DNA of 64,000 bases, taken from NCBI GenBank assembly GCA_047602475.1, contig JASGHE010000003.1:744001-808000 (forward strand). Reading direction: 5' to 3'. The position numbers and the translations under genes are program-made. Positions 7,632-16,912 of the stretch are shown one piece after another. Numbering within the stretch: position 1 is the first letter of the stretch; the number at the start of each line of letters is the position of its first letter. Source of the DNA: JAEUIE01 sp047602475. Lineage in GTDB: Bacteria > Planctomycetota > Planctomycetia > Gemmatales > HRBIN36. A model generated the notes under the pieces. It saw only the letters and a list, made by a program, of their open reading frames with translations, did not search any database and was not told the DNA's origin.

Positions 7632-7849
7632 GCCGTGTTGTCAAAGAAGCTGAGTTCAATCAGCTATCTATAACTTAGCGTCAGAACAATCGTCGGCAAG
7701 GTGAAGCGTTGTAAAGGCGAAAGTCAGGTGTGAAGTGGTACCTGTGAACTTGCGAAGAGTTTGTCAGTTTCTCCGGTTATTCATTTGACTTCGTATCGAC
7801 GAAGATTATTCTAGGTTCATCATCTAGTTCTTCAGCTTGGATCCTGAAC
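7632..7849. other. Divergent promoter region
   Basis: About 220 bp between the riboswitch leader (minus strand) and the protease gene (plus strand). It must hold both promoters. It is AT-richer than its surroundings. I see no convincing pair of -35/-10 boxes, repeats or reading frames in it. Confidence 0.4.
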
Positions 7850-9205
7850 ATGAAGCGATTTCAACTGGCGTTACTCGCCACGTTCTTCAGTGCAACTACA
7901 CTTCTTGCACAACCTCCCAACATTGATGGTAATCGTTGGACTGGAAATACAGCCATTGCTCCGATCCAGGGCAATTTCAACCAGGGTACGCCATTGACTC
8001 TCACCTGGGGATTCATGGCATTGAATACCCCCATTAACGATAGCGCAAGTTCTGGGTTCGCTAATGCCAACAACAATCTGCCCACCTACTTAAACGGCAT
8101 TTATGGTAGTCAAGCTGTTTGGCAACCACAGTTTCAATCGGTCTTTGATCGATGGAGTTCAATCAGCGGACTGACCTATCAATTTGAAGCCAATGATGAT
8201 GGTGCTACCTTCACAGCCAGTACCGCAGTAGGTCAAAGAGGGTCTCTAGGTGTACGGGCAGACCTTCGAATTGGCGGCAAGGCGCTCGATGGAAACAGCA
8301 ATGTGCTGGCCTACAACTATTTCCCTACTGTTGGTGATATGGTACTCGACACGAGTGATAACTTCTTCACTGATACTTCGAACAATTCACTCAGGTTACG
8401 TAATGTCGCAGCCCATGAGCATGGTCATGGCCTGGGAATGCAGCACGTTGATCCATCTGTCGGGAAGACCTTGATGGAGCCTTTTGTCAGCACTGCTTAC
8501 AACGGCCCTCAGTTTCACGATATCTTGGTTGCCCAGCGGGCCTATGGCGATGCTTTGGAAAAGAGCAATGCCGGATTGGGAAATGATACGGCAGCTCTAG
8601 CAACGTCGCTTGGGGCAGCCATGGGTATTGGCCAATCCCGGACGATCGGCACCAGTGCAGGTGGTCCGAAAACCAATATGGCCAACAACAATAATGTTGT
8701 CGCCTTCACCGCCACCGATTTCATCAGCATTGACAGCACTACTGACACCGATTTCTATTCGTTTACCACCTTAACGCCTGGCAGGCTTACTGTTCTTCTC
8801 GAAGCACTAGGCATTACTTATGATGCACGAGTGCAGAACAGCACAACCGCGTTCAACTTCAATGCTCGTAATCGTAGCGATCTCAAATTGGCATTGTTCG
8901 ACACGAACGGCACCACAATCCTGCTTTCCGTGGACGCTACCACTTTTGGCGGCGATGAGACACTAACCTTTGACCTTCTGACGGCAGGCACCTATTTTGT
9001 GCGAGTGACAGGGTTTGATAACCCTGATACAGCCACCACGCTGGATACCCAATTCTACGGGTTGACCGTTTCTCTGGCAGCGATTCCTGAACCTACAACC
9101 ATTGCCCTCATCGGCATGGTAGGTTTGGGCGGCTATGGCTACTGGAAGCGACGCAAGCGACAACACGAGGAAATGCTGAATGGTCGCTGGTCCCGGTTGT
9201 CATAG
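7850..9205 (+). CDS. Matrixin-like metalloprotease with PEP-CTERM anchor
   Basis: A 451-residue exported protein. Residues 1-20 are a signal peptide ending 'LLA-QPP'. The zinc site HEHGHGLGMQH (HExxHxxGxxH) is at residues 189-199 with a downstream 'KTLMEPF' that would supply the Met-turn, as in M10A peptidases. A beta-rich domain of about 200 residues resembling a bacterial pre-peptidase C-terminal (PPC) fold follows. The end is a PEP-CTERM signal: 'IPEPTTIALIGMVGLGG' then a basic tail, so the mature protein should be sorted by an exosortase encoded elsewhere. A strong intrinsic terminator follows. The substrate is unknown. Confidence 0.88.
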   Translation: MKRFQLALLATFFSATTLLAQPPNIDGNRWTGNTAIAPIQGNFNQGTPLTLTWGFMALNTPINDSASSGFANANNNLPTYLNGIYGSQAVWQPQFQSVFDRWSSISGLTYQFEANDDGATFTASTAVGQRGSLGVRADLRIGGKALDGNSNVLAYNYFPTVGDMVLDTSDNFFTDTSNNSLRLRNVAAHEHGHGLGMQHVDPSVGKTLMEPFVSTAYNGPQFHDILVAQRAYGDALEKSNAGLGNDTAALATSLGAAMGIGQSRTIGTSAGGPKTNMANNNNVVAFTATDFISIDSTTDTDFYSFTTLTPGRLTVLLEALGITYDARVQNSTTAFNFNARNRSDLKLALFDTNGTTILLSVDATTFGGDETLTFDLLTAGTYFVRVTGFDNPDTATTLDTQFYGLTVSLAAIPEPTTIALIGMVGLGGYGYWKRRKRQHEEMLNGRWSRLS

Positions 9206-9232
9206 TTTTTGAATTGATGGCGATATTCGATG

Positions 9233-9261
9233 AAACGGTGAGGGGCTCCTCACCGTTTTTT
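9233..9261 (+). terminator. Intrinsic terminator of the protease gene
   Basis: AAACGGTGAG-GGGCTC-CTCACCGTTTTTT: a perfect stem followed by a run of T, 27 bp after the stop codon of the PEP-CTERM protease. Confidence 0.9.
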
Positions 9262-9327
9262 GTTGTGGCATGCTCTACTCATGCTCTTACTGATCGTTTA
9301 ACATGATTCATGATGATGGAGGGTGAG

Positions 9328-10389
9328 ATGTTAAACAGAGAAGGCCATGAGAAGCGTCTGACTGACTACGCCTCCTGCGCTGGGTGTGCAGCCAAGATTG
9401 CTCCGGGCGAATTGTCCCAAGTGTTGCGGGGTCTGCCTCAACCAACCGATCCCCGGTTGCTGGTGGGTACCGAGACGGCGGACGATGCGGGAGTATACCA
9501 GCTGAGCGATGACCTCGCCCTGGTGCAGACGCTCGACTTCTTTCCGCCTGTCATTGATGATCCGTATATCTACGGCCAGGTTGCCGCCACCAACGCACTT
9601 TCTGATGTGTATGCCATGGGGGGCAGGCCCATCACAGCCCTCAACCTTGCGGGGTTTCCCGATAAGGACTTGCCCCTGGAGATTCTGGGCACGATCCTCC
9701 AAGGCGGGGCCTCGAAATGCCAGGAGGCAGGTTGTGCCATCTTAGGTGGGCACACCGTACGGGATGCTGAGATCAAGTTTGGCTTATCGGTGACCGGGCT
9801 GGTGCATCCGAAGGAGTTCTGGACCAATGCGGGTGCGGTACCGGGCGATCATCTGGTGTTGCTCAAGCCGCTCGGCACCGGGTTCGTCACGACGGCGGCA
9901 AAGAAGCAGCAATGCCCGCCGGCAACCTTGCAGGCCGCGCTTCAGAGTATGACCACACTCAACAAGACGAGTGCTGAGATTTGCCGATCCGTGGGTGGCG
10001 TGCATTCGGTCACCGATGTTACGGGTTTCGGGCTGGCAGGCCATAGCTACGAGATGGCTCAGGGCAGCAAAGTCACCCTCGAAATCTCGCTGAAGGCGTT
10101 GCCCCTGCTACCGGGGGTGCTCGATCTGGTGCGTGCAGGGTTTCAGACCAGGGCGAGCAAGAGCAATCGGGCGTTCGTGGAAGCGGGGCTGCAACTGGAA
10201 GAGGGCATCGATAACACGCTGCTGGAGATCTTTTTTGACGCTCAAACCTCGGGCGGGCTGCTGGTGAGCATTGCCGCCGAGCGTTCCGCAGCCCTTATTG
10301 AAGCGGCCCGGAAACAGGGGTGCCTGGCGCACGCCCTCATCGGCAAGGTGCTTCCCCGGCAGGAGAAGGCATTACTACTGAAGAACTGA
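9328..10389 (+). CDS. selD: Selenide, water dikinase
   Basis: A 353-residue SelD, which makes selenophosphate from selenide and ATP for selenocysteine or selenouridine synthesis. The N-terminal 'CAGCAAKI' aligns with the E. coli active site GCGCK: the essential cysteine (E. coli C17) and lysine (K20) are kept, whereas the second cysteine (C19) is Ala. The ATP-binding segments 'TADDAGVY', 'DFFPPVIDDPY', 'ATNALSDVYAMGG' and 'GGHTVRD' are intact. I start at 9328, six bases after GGAGG, rather than at the upstream ATG codons. No selA, selB, tRNA-Sec or ybbB gene is in the window, so which selenium product is made is unknown. Confidence 0.93.
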   Translation: MLNREGHEKRLTDYASCAGCAAKIAPGELSQVLRGLPQPTDPRLLVGTETADDAGVYQLSDDLALVQTLDFFPPVIDDPYIYGQVAATNALSDVYAMGGRPITALNLAGFPDKDLPLEILGTILQGGASKCQEAGCAILGGHTVRDAEIKFGLSVTGLVHPKEFWTNAGAVPGDHLVLLKPLGTGFVTTAAKKQQCPPATLQAALQSMTTLNKTSAEICRSVGGVHSVTDVTGFGLAGHSYEMAQGSKVTLEISLKALPLLPGVLDLVRAGFQTRASKSNRAFVEAGLQLEEGIDNTLLEIFFDAQTSGGLLVSIAAERSAALIEAARKQGCLAHALIGKVLPRQEKALLLKN

Positions 10390-10460
10390 TTGATAACCGC
10401 TGGCAATTGCAACGCTCTCAGGCTAGACTAAAGGGTAGGTTCGCACTTTCAGGATATTCC

Positions 10461-11502
10461 ATGTCTTACGACATCAATCAATCGCAGGGACCGTATAACG
10501 ATGGCCGCAATCAGATGGCGGGGCAGCCTGCGCTCGAACCAGCCTCTGGCGCCAGGAATGGTCCCCATCACTCCCGAAGAAGGGATGTGGCGGAAGTTCT
10601 CGTCGCACTACGAGTTTCCCATCTCGATCCTGATGGCGATTCTGCTCCATGTCTTTGCCGTGCTGATCGTCATCGCCTACATGGCCCTGGCGTTTTACTT
10701 TGGCGATCCGAAGCCGCCCGATATGGAAACTATTGTCTTTGCGGGCGGCGGCGGCGAAGGCGATGATTCCCCTGAAGAGTTCAAGCCGGAAGTCAAAGAC
10801 GAAATCAAGATCGATCTCGAAGAGATCGACAAGGTTGTCATTCCCGACAAGATCATTCCCGATAAGAATCAGTTCGAGCTCGAAGCGAACAAGAAACGCG
10901 CAGGCGATAAAGGCAAAGGCGGACCCGGCTCGGGTGGAGGCAAGGGGGGCGGCATCGGCACCGGCGAAGGTGACGGTGTCGGGCCTGGCAAAGCATCCGG
11001 TGCCCGCCTGGACCGTACCAAGCGCTGGCAGATCAACTTCAAATACGAAGACCCTGAGAACTTCCTGGAAAAGCTGGCAAACCTGAAGGTTGTCGTGGGC
11101 GCCCGTCTGAACAGCGGCAGGTTCAACATTTACGAAGACATGGACAAGCCTCCCTACAAGTTCCGTGAAATGACTTCTGAGGAGTTCTCGAAGTTTGGCA
11201 ATAAGCTGCAACGCCTCTTCGTCCTTAATCGAAATCGAGATGTCTGCGAGAGCTTCCAGCTTGGGGCCAACATGGCTGAACGGCCCAATACCGTGTTCAT
11301 CTTCATCCCCAAGGAGATGGAGGAAGCCATCCTCAAGAAAGAAGAAAGCTACCACGGGCTGAAGGAAGCGGAGATCAAGAAGCGTAAGATCGTGACCAAG
11401 TTCGACGTGTCTCGCACGGGAAACGGCTGGAAGGTAGACGTGCTGGGCACCTGGACTGATCCCAACCTCAAGTACGAAGATGATACTCCCGCCAAGAAGT
11501 AA
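10461..11502 (+). CDS. Membrane-anchored Gly-rich protein, probable N-terminal frameshift
   Basis: An uncharacterised protein. The main frame from 10501 gives 333 residues: one TM segment ('FPISILMAILLHVFAVLIVIA', in parts) at about residues 40-65, an acidic stretch, a Gly/Lys-rich linker (near residues 135-165) and a C-terminal domain of about 165 residues. The layout of short cytosolic N-terminus, single TM, low-complexity periplasmic linker and folded C-terminal domain recalls TonB-like proteins, but I see no TonB motif. The sequence from ATG 10461 (preceded by AGGA) in the other frame, 'MSYDINQSQGPYNDGRNQMA', looks more natural than the N-terminus of the 10501 frame, which suggests a one-base indel near 10540-10550. 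Confidence 0.6.
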
Positions 11503-11540
11503 TCCCACCTGAACCGCTTTGAGCTTTCGGAGTTGTCACA

Positions 11541-12508
11541 TTGCCCCAGTCGCTCTTCTTCGTTATCCCGGTGTTGAACGAAGAAGGGAGTCTGGCGCAA
11601 CTGGGTTCGGAAATCGTTGCAGCCATGTCGAAGTATGCCGGCGAGTGGCAGGCCTGTTTTGTTGACGATGGCAGTGCGGATCGTACTTGGGCCATTATTT
11701 CTGAGCTTTCACAGAAGAATCCTGCCATACAGGGCATCCGCTTCCGACGTCGGTTCGGTAAGTCGGCGGCGCTGGCTGCCGGGTTTGCACAGGCGACCGG
11801 AGATGTCGTTGTTACCCTCGATGGTGATTTGCAGGACGACCCAGCCGAGGTGGCGGGCATGGTGTCGCAACTGAACGAGCAAAAGGTCGATCTGGTCAGC
11901 GGCTGGAAGAAAGTCCGGCACGACCCGTGGCACAAGGTCTTCCCCAGCAGGGTGTTCAACTGGATGGTGAGTTGGATCACCGGCGTTAAACTGCATGACC
12001 ATAACTGTGGCCTGAAGATCATGAAGCGGGAAGTAGCCCGGGAACTGCATTTGTATGGCGAGCGGCATCGCTTCATTCCCGTGCTGGCTGCTGCTCGTGG
12101 CTTCAAGGTCGGCGAGAAAGTGGTACAGCATCGAGCGCACAACATGGTCACTCCAAGTATGGCGTGGGCCGGTTCCTCAAGGGCTTCCTCGATCTGATGA
12201 CCGTTCGCTTCCTCACCAGCTACGAACATCGCCCGCAGCATCTGCTCGGTATCGGCGGCATTCTCTTCGCTGTACTAGGCATGGTGGGCATGGGTTATCT
12301 GGCCATCGACTGGCTGCTGCACACCAACCAGCCGGGGCATATCCCCTTGCACCAGAGGCCGCTGCTGACGTACAGTGTGACCAGTCTGCTGCTGGGCGTA
12401 CAGCTCTTTTCGATGGGGTTGCTTGCTGAACTGGTGACCAGCCAGCGGCGACGGCCTGAAGATGCGTACGGCATTGCGGAGAGAATAGGAGCAAGAAGCC
12501 AGGAGTAA
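11541..12508 (+). CDS. GT2 glycosyltransferase (DPM1/ArnC-like), frameshifted
   Basis: A family 2 glycosyltransferase of the polyprenyl-phosphate sugar type. The first frame (TTG start at 11541, GGAG upstream) has 'FFVIPVLNEEGSL', 'CFVDDGSADRTW', the 'LDGDLQDDP' nucleotide-sugar site and 'DHNCGLKIMKREV'. The frame breaks near 12134-12141: the first frame runs into 'NMVTPSMAWAG', while the expected 'QHGHSKYGVGRFLKGFLDL' is in the next frame and continues to 12508 with two TM segments. One base appears to be missing. Once corrected, the protein is full length (about 322 residues) for the ArnC/GtrB group with two C-terminal TM helices. It may be an assembly error rather than a true pseudogene. 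Confidence 0.82.
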
Positions 12509-12556
12509 GGAGTTATTGTGTGGTGGCATTCGCAAGGAGGTTGGTCTGGTCCAGGC

Positions 12557-12756
12557 AGCCCCTGATAAGGGGCGACCGGGCGGTAGCTGGCAGCGTGAGC
12601 TGCCAGTGTTGAGTAAGAAAGCAACAGAGCCCCGATAGGGGCGATTGGGATGGGACACAGGTTCCAATCGCCCCTATCGGGGCTCTACATAAGTCGTCAC
12701 ATTCGACTGGCAGCTAGCGCTGCCAGCTACATCCGGGTCGCCCCTTATCAGGGGCT
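12557..12756. repeat. 200-bp nested palindrome (family A), copy 3
   Basis: A 200-bp copy with perfect central complementarity (CCCCGATAGGGGCGATTGG against CCAATCGCCCCTATCGGGG). The left GTAG-footed hairpin has a GTGA loop, the right TAGC. It fills most of the gap between the GT2 gene and the membrane protein at 12788. Confidence 0.95.
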
Positions 12757-12787
12757 AATAGTTTGATCCCATAGCCCCCGAAGGATT

Positions 12788-14323
12788 ATGAGCACACCCA
12801 CTCCTCCACTCGTGAACGATCCCACAGCATCGCTGCGGCGGTCGGTCTATCTGATCCTGATCCTGATTTCCTTCGGCATGATCACTGCCCACATCATCGG
12901 CGTCGAGCGGGTGATTGTGCCACGCATCGTGGGCAAGTGGCCGATCAATCAATCGATCCCGCAGCCGACGCATGCTGACAATGATCGCTCGCGCTGGGCG
13001 ACCATCCGGGCACTGGTCGAGAAGAATACCTACGCCATCGGCATCCGGGGTTTCTATGATGAGGCGGGAACTGTTTACGAAGACCAAGGGCAAATCACCG
13101 AAGACGGTTGGAAGACGATCGACAAAGTATTGAAGCCGACAGCCGACTGGAAGAACGACAACCCCCAACCGAATGAACTGCTCACCGCCAAGTACTTCTA
13201 CTCGAGTAAGCCGCCGCTGCTGCCGACGGTGCTGGCGGGCGAGTACTTGCTCATCAACAGGGTAACGCAGTGGATCAGTGACCTGAATCCCAAGATAGTG
13301 CCGACAGCCTGGACGCTGACCAACGATGGCCGGTGGGCGACGGTGCGCATCATCCTATTCACCGTCAATGCGTTCCCCTGGTTCATCGCCATGCTGTTAA
13401 TGGCCAGGCTTATCGAACACCTGGGCACTACCGATGTAGGCCGCATTGCTGCCATGGCGGCGGTCTGTTTCTGCACGTTCGTCAATGCTTTTGCTTCGAC
13501 GCTGAACAATCACACTGTCGCTGCCTGGTCGGTAGTGTTTGCCCTTTACCCCGTGGCGATGGCAGTGTTGCGCGGTCAACCAATAGGCTTTCTGGCATCG
13601 CTGATGGCGGGGTTCTGGGCGGGGTGGACGGTGACCAACGAACTGCCCGCGGCGGCGTTCGCCGGGCTGCTGGGTCTATGGGTGTTGATCCAGCAGCCAC
13701 GGGCGATCATACCCTTTATTCTAGGTCTGGCTGTTCCCGCAGTAGGGTTCCTATGGACGAACTATCTGGCCATCGGCACCATGATCCCGGCCTACGAGAA
13801 GTTCGGTACCGAATGGTACCACTACGCCGGCAGCTTCTGGCGGCCGGAAATCGTCTCGGGCATCGATAAGCCCAAGGATTCGACGCTCGTGTATCTGTTT
13901 CATCTCACGTTCGGGCATCACGGGCTTTTCTCGCTGACGCCGGTGTTGCTGCTGGCACTGTTCAGTTTGCTGTGGCCGCTGATGGGGCAGGCTGAGACCA
14001 GAGTCAAGCGGGTTCGCTGCATCCTCGGTTGGGGTACGCTGGTGCTGTCGCTCGTGATCCTTGGCTTCTATCTCTCCAAGACCGAGAGCTACAACTACGG
14101 CGGCTGGACGAGCGGGCCACGCTGGTTCATCTGGCTGACTCCGCTGTGGTTGCTCGGGGCGGTGCCCATGTTCGATGTATTGGCCCGCAGCCTGGTGGGT
14201 CGGGGCATCATGATCATCGCCCTGGGCTGGTCGGCCCTCAGCGTCGCCTTCCCCACGCACACTCCCTGGCAGCATCCCTGGCTGTTCCGGTTGCTGGAAC
14301 ATCTGGAAGTGATCAAGTACTGA
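12788..14323 (+). CDS. Polytopic membrane protein, possible GT-C type
   Basis: A 511-residue protein with about 10-11 predicted TM helices: one near residues 18-40, a large extracytoplasmic loop at about 40-175, then a dense run of helices from about 180 to 300 and more from 360 to 490. The layout (one TM, a big loop with acidic residues, then many TMs) resembles GT-C mannosyltransferases, but I do not see a firm DE/DD signature and do not recognise a named family. It follows the GT2 gene, so a role in envelope glycan assembly is plausible but unproven. A family C palindrome starts 6 bp after the stop. Confidence 0.75.
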   Translation: MSTPTPPLVNDPTASLRRSVYLILILISFGMITAHIIGVERVIVPRIVGKWPINQSIPQPTHADNDRSRWATIRALVEKNTYAIGIRGFYDEAGTVYEDQGQITEDGWKTIDKVLKPTADWKNDNPQPNELLTAKYFYSSKPPLLPTVLAGEYLLINRVTQWISDLNPKIVPTAWTLTNDGRWATVRIILFTVNAFPWFIAMLLMARLIEHLGTTDVGRIAAMAAVCFCTFVNAFASTLNNHTVAAWSVVFALYPVAMAVLRGQPIGFLASLMAGFWAGWTVTNELPAAAFAGLLGLWVLIQQPRAIIPFILGLAVPAVGFLWTNYLAIGTMIPAYEKFGTEWYHYAGSFWRPEIVSGIDKPKDSTLVYLFHLTFGHHGLFSLTPVLLLALFSLLWPLMGQAETRVKRVRCILGWGTLVLSLVILGFYLSKTESYNYGGWTSGPRWFIWLTPLWLLGAVPMFDVLARSLVGRGIMIIALGWSALSVAFPTHTPWQHPWLFRLLEHLEVIKY

Positions 14324-14328
14324 TAACC

Positions 14329-14457
14329 GTGCCACACTCCGTTGGTACTCCAACGGGGTGTGTTGCTTAGCACAATATGTCGTTACGATGATTTGGAGAA
14401 AGGCGTCTACTTCCTCGCACCCACACCCCGACAGGAGTACCTGCCGGAGTGTGGCAC
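14329..14457. repeat. TACT/AGTA two-lobed palindrome (family C), copy 1
   Basis: A 129-bp element with ends GTGCCACACTCCG and CGGAGTGTGGCAC. The left mini-hairpin is CCGTTGG-TACT-CCAACGG; the right is CCGACAGG-AGTA-CCTGCCGG (one A/C mismatch). The middle, about 60 bp, is longer than in the copies at 50703 and 53881. It begins 6 bp after the stop of the upstream membrane protein. Confidence 0.9.
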
Positions 14458-14556
14458 AGATTCCACAATCACTCCATGCCAGACTTGTTCTGAAGGCAAG
14501 GATATCATGGAGTTCATAGACTATGTTTAATCATATCTCACCAGGAGTGCCTGACG

Positions 14557-15087
14557 ATGATTCGTTTCTGCGTCGTGTTGCTGTCGCTGTTTATTGTTCA
14601 TGTCGCAGCGGCTGCTGTGCCTGAAGAGAAGAACCTGGTGAAGAACCCGGGCTTTGAAGACGTCAAGGACGGCAAACCGGAAGGCTGGGTGTTGGGCGGG
14701 TTCAGCGAAGGCGGCAAGGGCACGCTGGAAACCAGCAGCGAGAAGCCTCATGGCGGCAAGGCTTGCGCTCATATCAAGGGCAATGGCGACTGGGGGACGT
14801 TTGTTTCCACCAGGATCCCGGTCGAAAAGGGAAAGACCTATGCATTGAAGGGCTATGTGCGAGTAGGAAAGGGAAATGCTCTCATCAAGTTCGACTACTT
14901 CAAAGGGGATATGTATATCGGCATGACGTCGCCTGAGTTCACCGAAAGCACCGACTGGGCGGAGGTGAGCACCACTTCCGAACTTTCCACCTATCCGGAA
15001 GCGACGCACATTGCCGCCACGCTGGTGGGCGGAGGCGGCGAATACGAAGCCTGGTTCGACGATGTCTCTATTGTGGAAAAGAAGTAG
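14557..15087 (+). CDS. Secreted carbohydrate-binding-like domain protein
   Basis: A 176-residue protein with a signal peptide (residues 1-19, 'FCVVLLSLFIVHVAAAA') and one beta-sandwich domain. 'NLVKNPGFEDVKDGKPEGW' at the start and 'AWFDDVSIVEK' at the end are the typical borders of CBM4/9/22-like jelly-roll domains found in secreted glycan-binding proteins. No catalytic domain is attached. It overlaps the region just before argC by one base at the stop codon, but the products seem unrelated. Ligand unknown. Confidence 0.75.
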   Translation: MIRFCVVLLSLFIVHVAAAAVPEEKNLVKNPGFEDVKDGKPEGWVLGGFSEGGKGTLETSSEKPHGGKACAHIKGNGDWGTFVSTRIPVEKGKTYALKGYVRVGKGNALIKFDYFKGDMYIGMTSPEFTESTDWAEVSTTSELSTYPEATHIAATLVGGGGEYEAWFDDVSIVEKK

Positions 15088-15092
15088 TGCAG

Positions 15093-16118
15093 ATGAAGAT
15101 CAAAGTCGCCATCCTCGGCGGGTCGGGTTACACCGCTGCTGAGTGCATTGATATCCTGCTTCGTCATCCGAAGGCGGAGATCGTCGCTGTCACCACTCGA
15201 CAAGGCGAGAAGGACGCCACGCCGCTGGTGTCGGATCTGCATCCACGGTTCGCCCGGCGGATCAATCTGCGCTGTCAGCCCTTTGATGTCAAGCAGTTGA
15301 AAGAGCAGGGGGTGCAGTGCGCTTTTGGGTGCCTGCCCCACAGTGTCAGCATGGCGACGATCCCGCTGCTGATCGAGGCGGGCATCCGAGTGGTCGATCT
15401 CTCCGCTGACTATCGGCTGCGTGATGCTAAGGTGTATGCTCACTGGTACAAGCACGAGCATACCGATCAGAAGAATCTGGCGAAGGCGGTCTATGGACTG
15501 CCGGAGATGTATGGCGATCAGCTCCAGGGCGCTCAATTGGTGGCCAACCCGGGCTGCTATCCCCAGACGGGCATCCTCGGCCTGGCCCCGCTCGTAGCTA
15601 ATAAATTGATCGATCTGAAGAGCATCATCATCGATAGCAAGAGTGGCGTTTCAGGCGGCGGGCGTACGCCTTCGCTGACGTTCCACTACCCGGAGTGCAA
15701 TGAGAGTGTCGCTGCTTATGGCGTGGGTACGCATCGCCACACGCCGGAGATCGAGCAGGCGCTCAGTGACCTGGCGAAGGAACCTGTGGAGATCATCTTC
15801 ACGCCGCATTTGATCCCGATGGATCGGGGCATCTTTTCGACGATCTATGCCAAGCCGAAGAAGAGCCACACGCAGAACGAGTTGATAGAACTCTATCGCA
15901 AGTACTACGAGAAGGCCCCGTTCGTACGGGTGGTGGATCGATTGCCTGCGACCAAGGATACGGTTCACACCAACTTTCTGGATATGACGGTGCGGATCGT
16001 GCGTGATCGTATCGTGGTGCTTGCCTGTGAAGACAACCTCGTTCGAGGCGCTTCGGGGGTAGCGGTGCAGAACTTCAACCGGATGTATGGGTTTGAAGAA
16101 ACACTGGGGTTGGTTTAG
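15093..16118 (+). CDS. argC: N-acetyl-gamma-glutamyl-phosphate reductase
   Basis: A 341-residue ArgC, which reduces N-acetylglutamyl-5-phosphate to the semialdehyde with NADPH in arginine synthesis. Visible: the nucleotide-binding 'VAILGGSGYTAAE' at the N-terminus, the catalytic cysteine in 'VANPGCYPQT' (about C150), 'SGVSGGGRTPS' and the His-containing 'HRHTPEIEQAL'. I use the ATG at 15093; a GTG two codons upstream overlaps the stop codon of the previous gene. No other arg gene is adjacent. Confidence 0.95.
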   Translation: MKIKVAILGGSGYTAAECIDILLRHPKAEIVAVTTRQGEKDATPLVSDLHPRFARRINLRCQPFDVKQLKEQGVQCAFGCLPHSVSMATIPLLIEAGIRVVDLSADYRLRDAKVYAHWYKHEHTDQKNLAKAVYGLPEMYGDQLQGAQLVANPGCYPQTGILGLAPLVANKLIDLKSIIIDSKSGVSGGGRTPSLTFHYPECNESVAAYGVGTHRHTPEIEQALSDLAKEPVEIIFTPHLIPMDRGIFSTIYAKPKKSHTQNELIELYRKYYEKAPFVRVVDRLPATKDTVHTNFLDMTVRIVRDRIVVLACEDNLVRGASGVAVQNFNRMYGFEETLGLV

Positions 16119-16145
16119 TGGCCAAGTAGATTATTACAAACCAAT

Positions 16146-16253
16146 CTCTCGCAGAGGCGCGGAGGCGCAGAGAGTACAAGGTGAAGGTGTAGATCGCCAG
16201 GGAATGGTTAAGTTACACTCTGTATTCTCTGCGTCTCCGCGCCTCTGCGAGAG
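16146..16253. repeat. CGCAGAGGCGCGGAG palindrome (family D), copy 1
   Basis: A 108-bp inverted repeat with arms CTCTCGCAGAGGCGCGGAG and its inverse (two CGCAGAG / CTCTGCG blocks per arm), and about 45 bp between them. It ends exactly at the stop codon of the GxxExxY gene at 16254-16634. A shorter, gene-less copy is at 55255-55321. Confidence 0.92.
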
Positions 16254-16634
16254 TTATTCCTGAAAGCCATTGACAATACGAGTAATCCCATCTTTCAACA
16301 GATCGACGTTAAAGTTAATCAACAAACCAACAGGTTTCTTCATGAGCTTGAGATACGTCAGAACCTGCTTTTTATGTACTGGGGCAACGGCTTCGATGGA
16401 TTTGATTTCGACAACAACGAGATTATTCACGAGAAGATCGGCACGAAAGCCGAGGTCGAGTTGCATCTCATCCCATCTCACCGGGATGGCTAATTCAAAC
16501 ATGACATCGAACTGCTTCTTCCTCAACTTATGCTGCATGATCCGGTGATAGACGGACTCAAGCAGGCCTGGTCCCAGTTCACGGTGGATGTGAATCGCTG
16601 TCTGGATAATGGAGCCGGTCAGTTCGTTGATCAT
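16254..16634 (-). CDS. GxxExxY protein
   Basis: A 126-residue member of the GxxExxY family, named for the motif seen here as 'GPGLLESVY' near residue 23. The later 'GFRADLLVNNLVVVEIKS' contains the D...E-x-K pattern of PD-(D/E)XK nuclease folds (D at about 67, ExK at about 78-80), as is thought for the family. Function is unestablished. I start at the ATG at 16634, seven bases after GAGG; five more residues upstream are possible. The stop codon touches palindrome family D, and upstream there is another short inverted repeat (AAACCGCCACTC / ...GAGGTTT). Confidence 0.85.
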   Translation of the reverse strand: MINELTGSIIQTAIHIHRELGPGLLESVYHRIMQHKLRKKQFDVMFELAIPVRWDEMQLDLGFRADLLVNNLVVVEIKSIEAVAPVHKKQVLTYLKLMKKPVGLLINFNVDLLKDGITRIVNGFQE

Positions 16635-16673
16635 GGTCAAACCTCGCATCAGAGTGGCGGTTTGACGATCATA

Positions 16674-16892
16674 CTACGAAGGCAGTTTCTTTCCAGTGAC
16701 ACACGGCAGCTTTTCGATATGATCACACCCCGCGGGCAACTCCGCATCTTCAATCACCAGATTCGGATACCCCTCCCGGCTGAAGGCGAACTTCGGCCCG
16801 CACTTGGTGCAGACGAGCACGTTCCCCTCCAGTTGAAGAGGAGCCTTGCCCAGCGGGCAGACGAGGATGTCTAAGAGCTTTTGATCGATCAT
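16674..16892 (-). CDS. Trm112 family protein
   Basis: A 72-residue zinc-binding Trm112-like protein (UPF0434 / YcaR type): 'LLDILVCPLGKAPLQL' then 'LVCTKCGPKFAF' and 'GYPNLVIEDA'. In eukaryotes and archaea Trm112 is an activating subunit of methyltransferases; the role of bacterial homologues is less clear. The usual first CxxC is reduced to one cysteine (CPLG), while the second pair CTKC is kept. It stands alone between the GxxExxY gene and an FG-GAP protein. Confidence 0.88.
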   Translation of the reverse strand: MIDQKLLDILVCPLGKAPLQLEGNVLVCTKCGPKFAFSREGYPNLVIEDAELPAGCDHIEKLPCVTGKKLPS

Positions 16893-16912
16893 GTCTGTCT
16901 CGTGTTTTCCTG

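Noticed and set aside
9328..9400. Selenocysteine codon in SelD
   Set aside because: The active-site position is encoded by TGT (Cys); no in-frame TGA is present.
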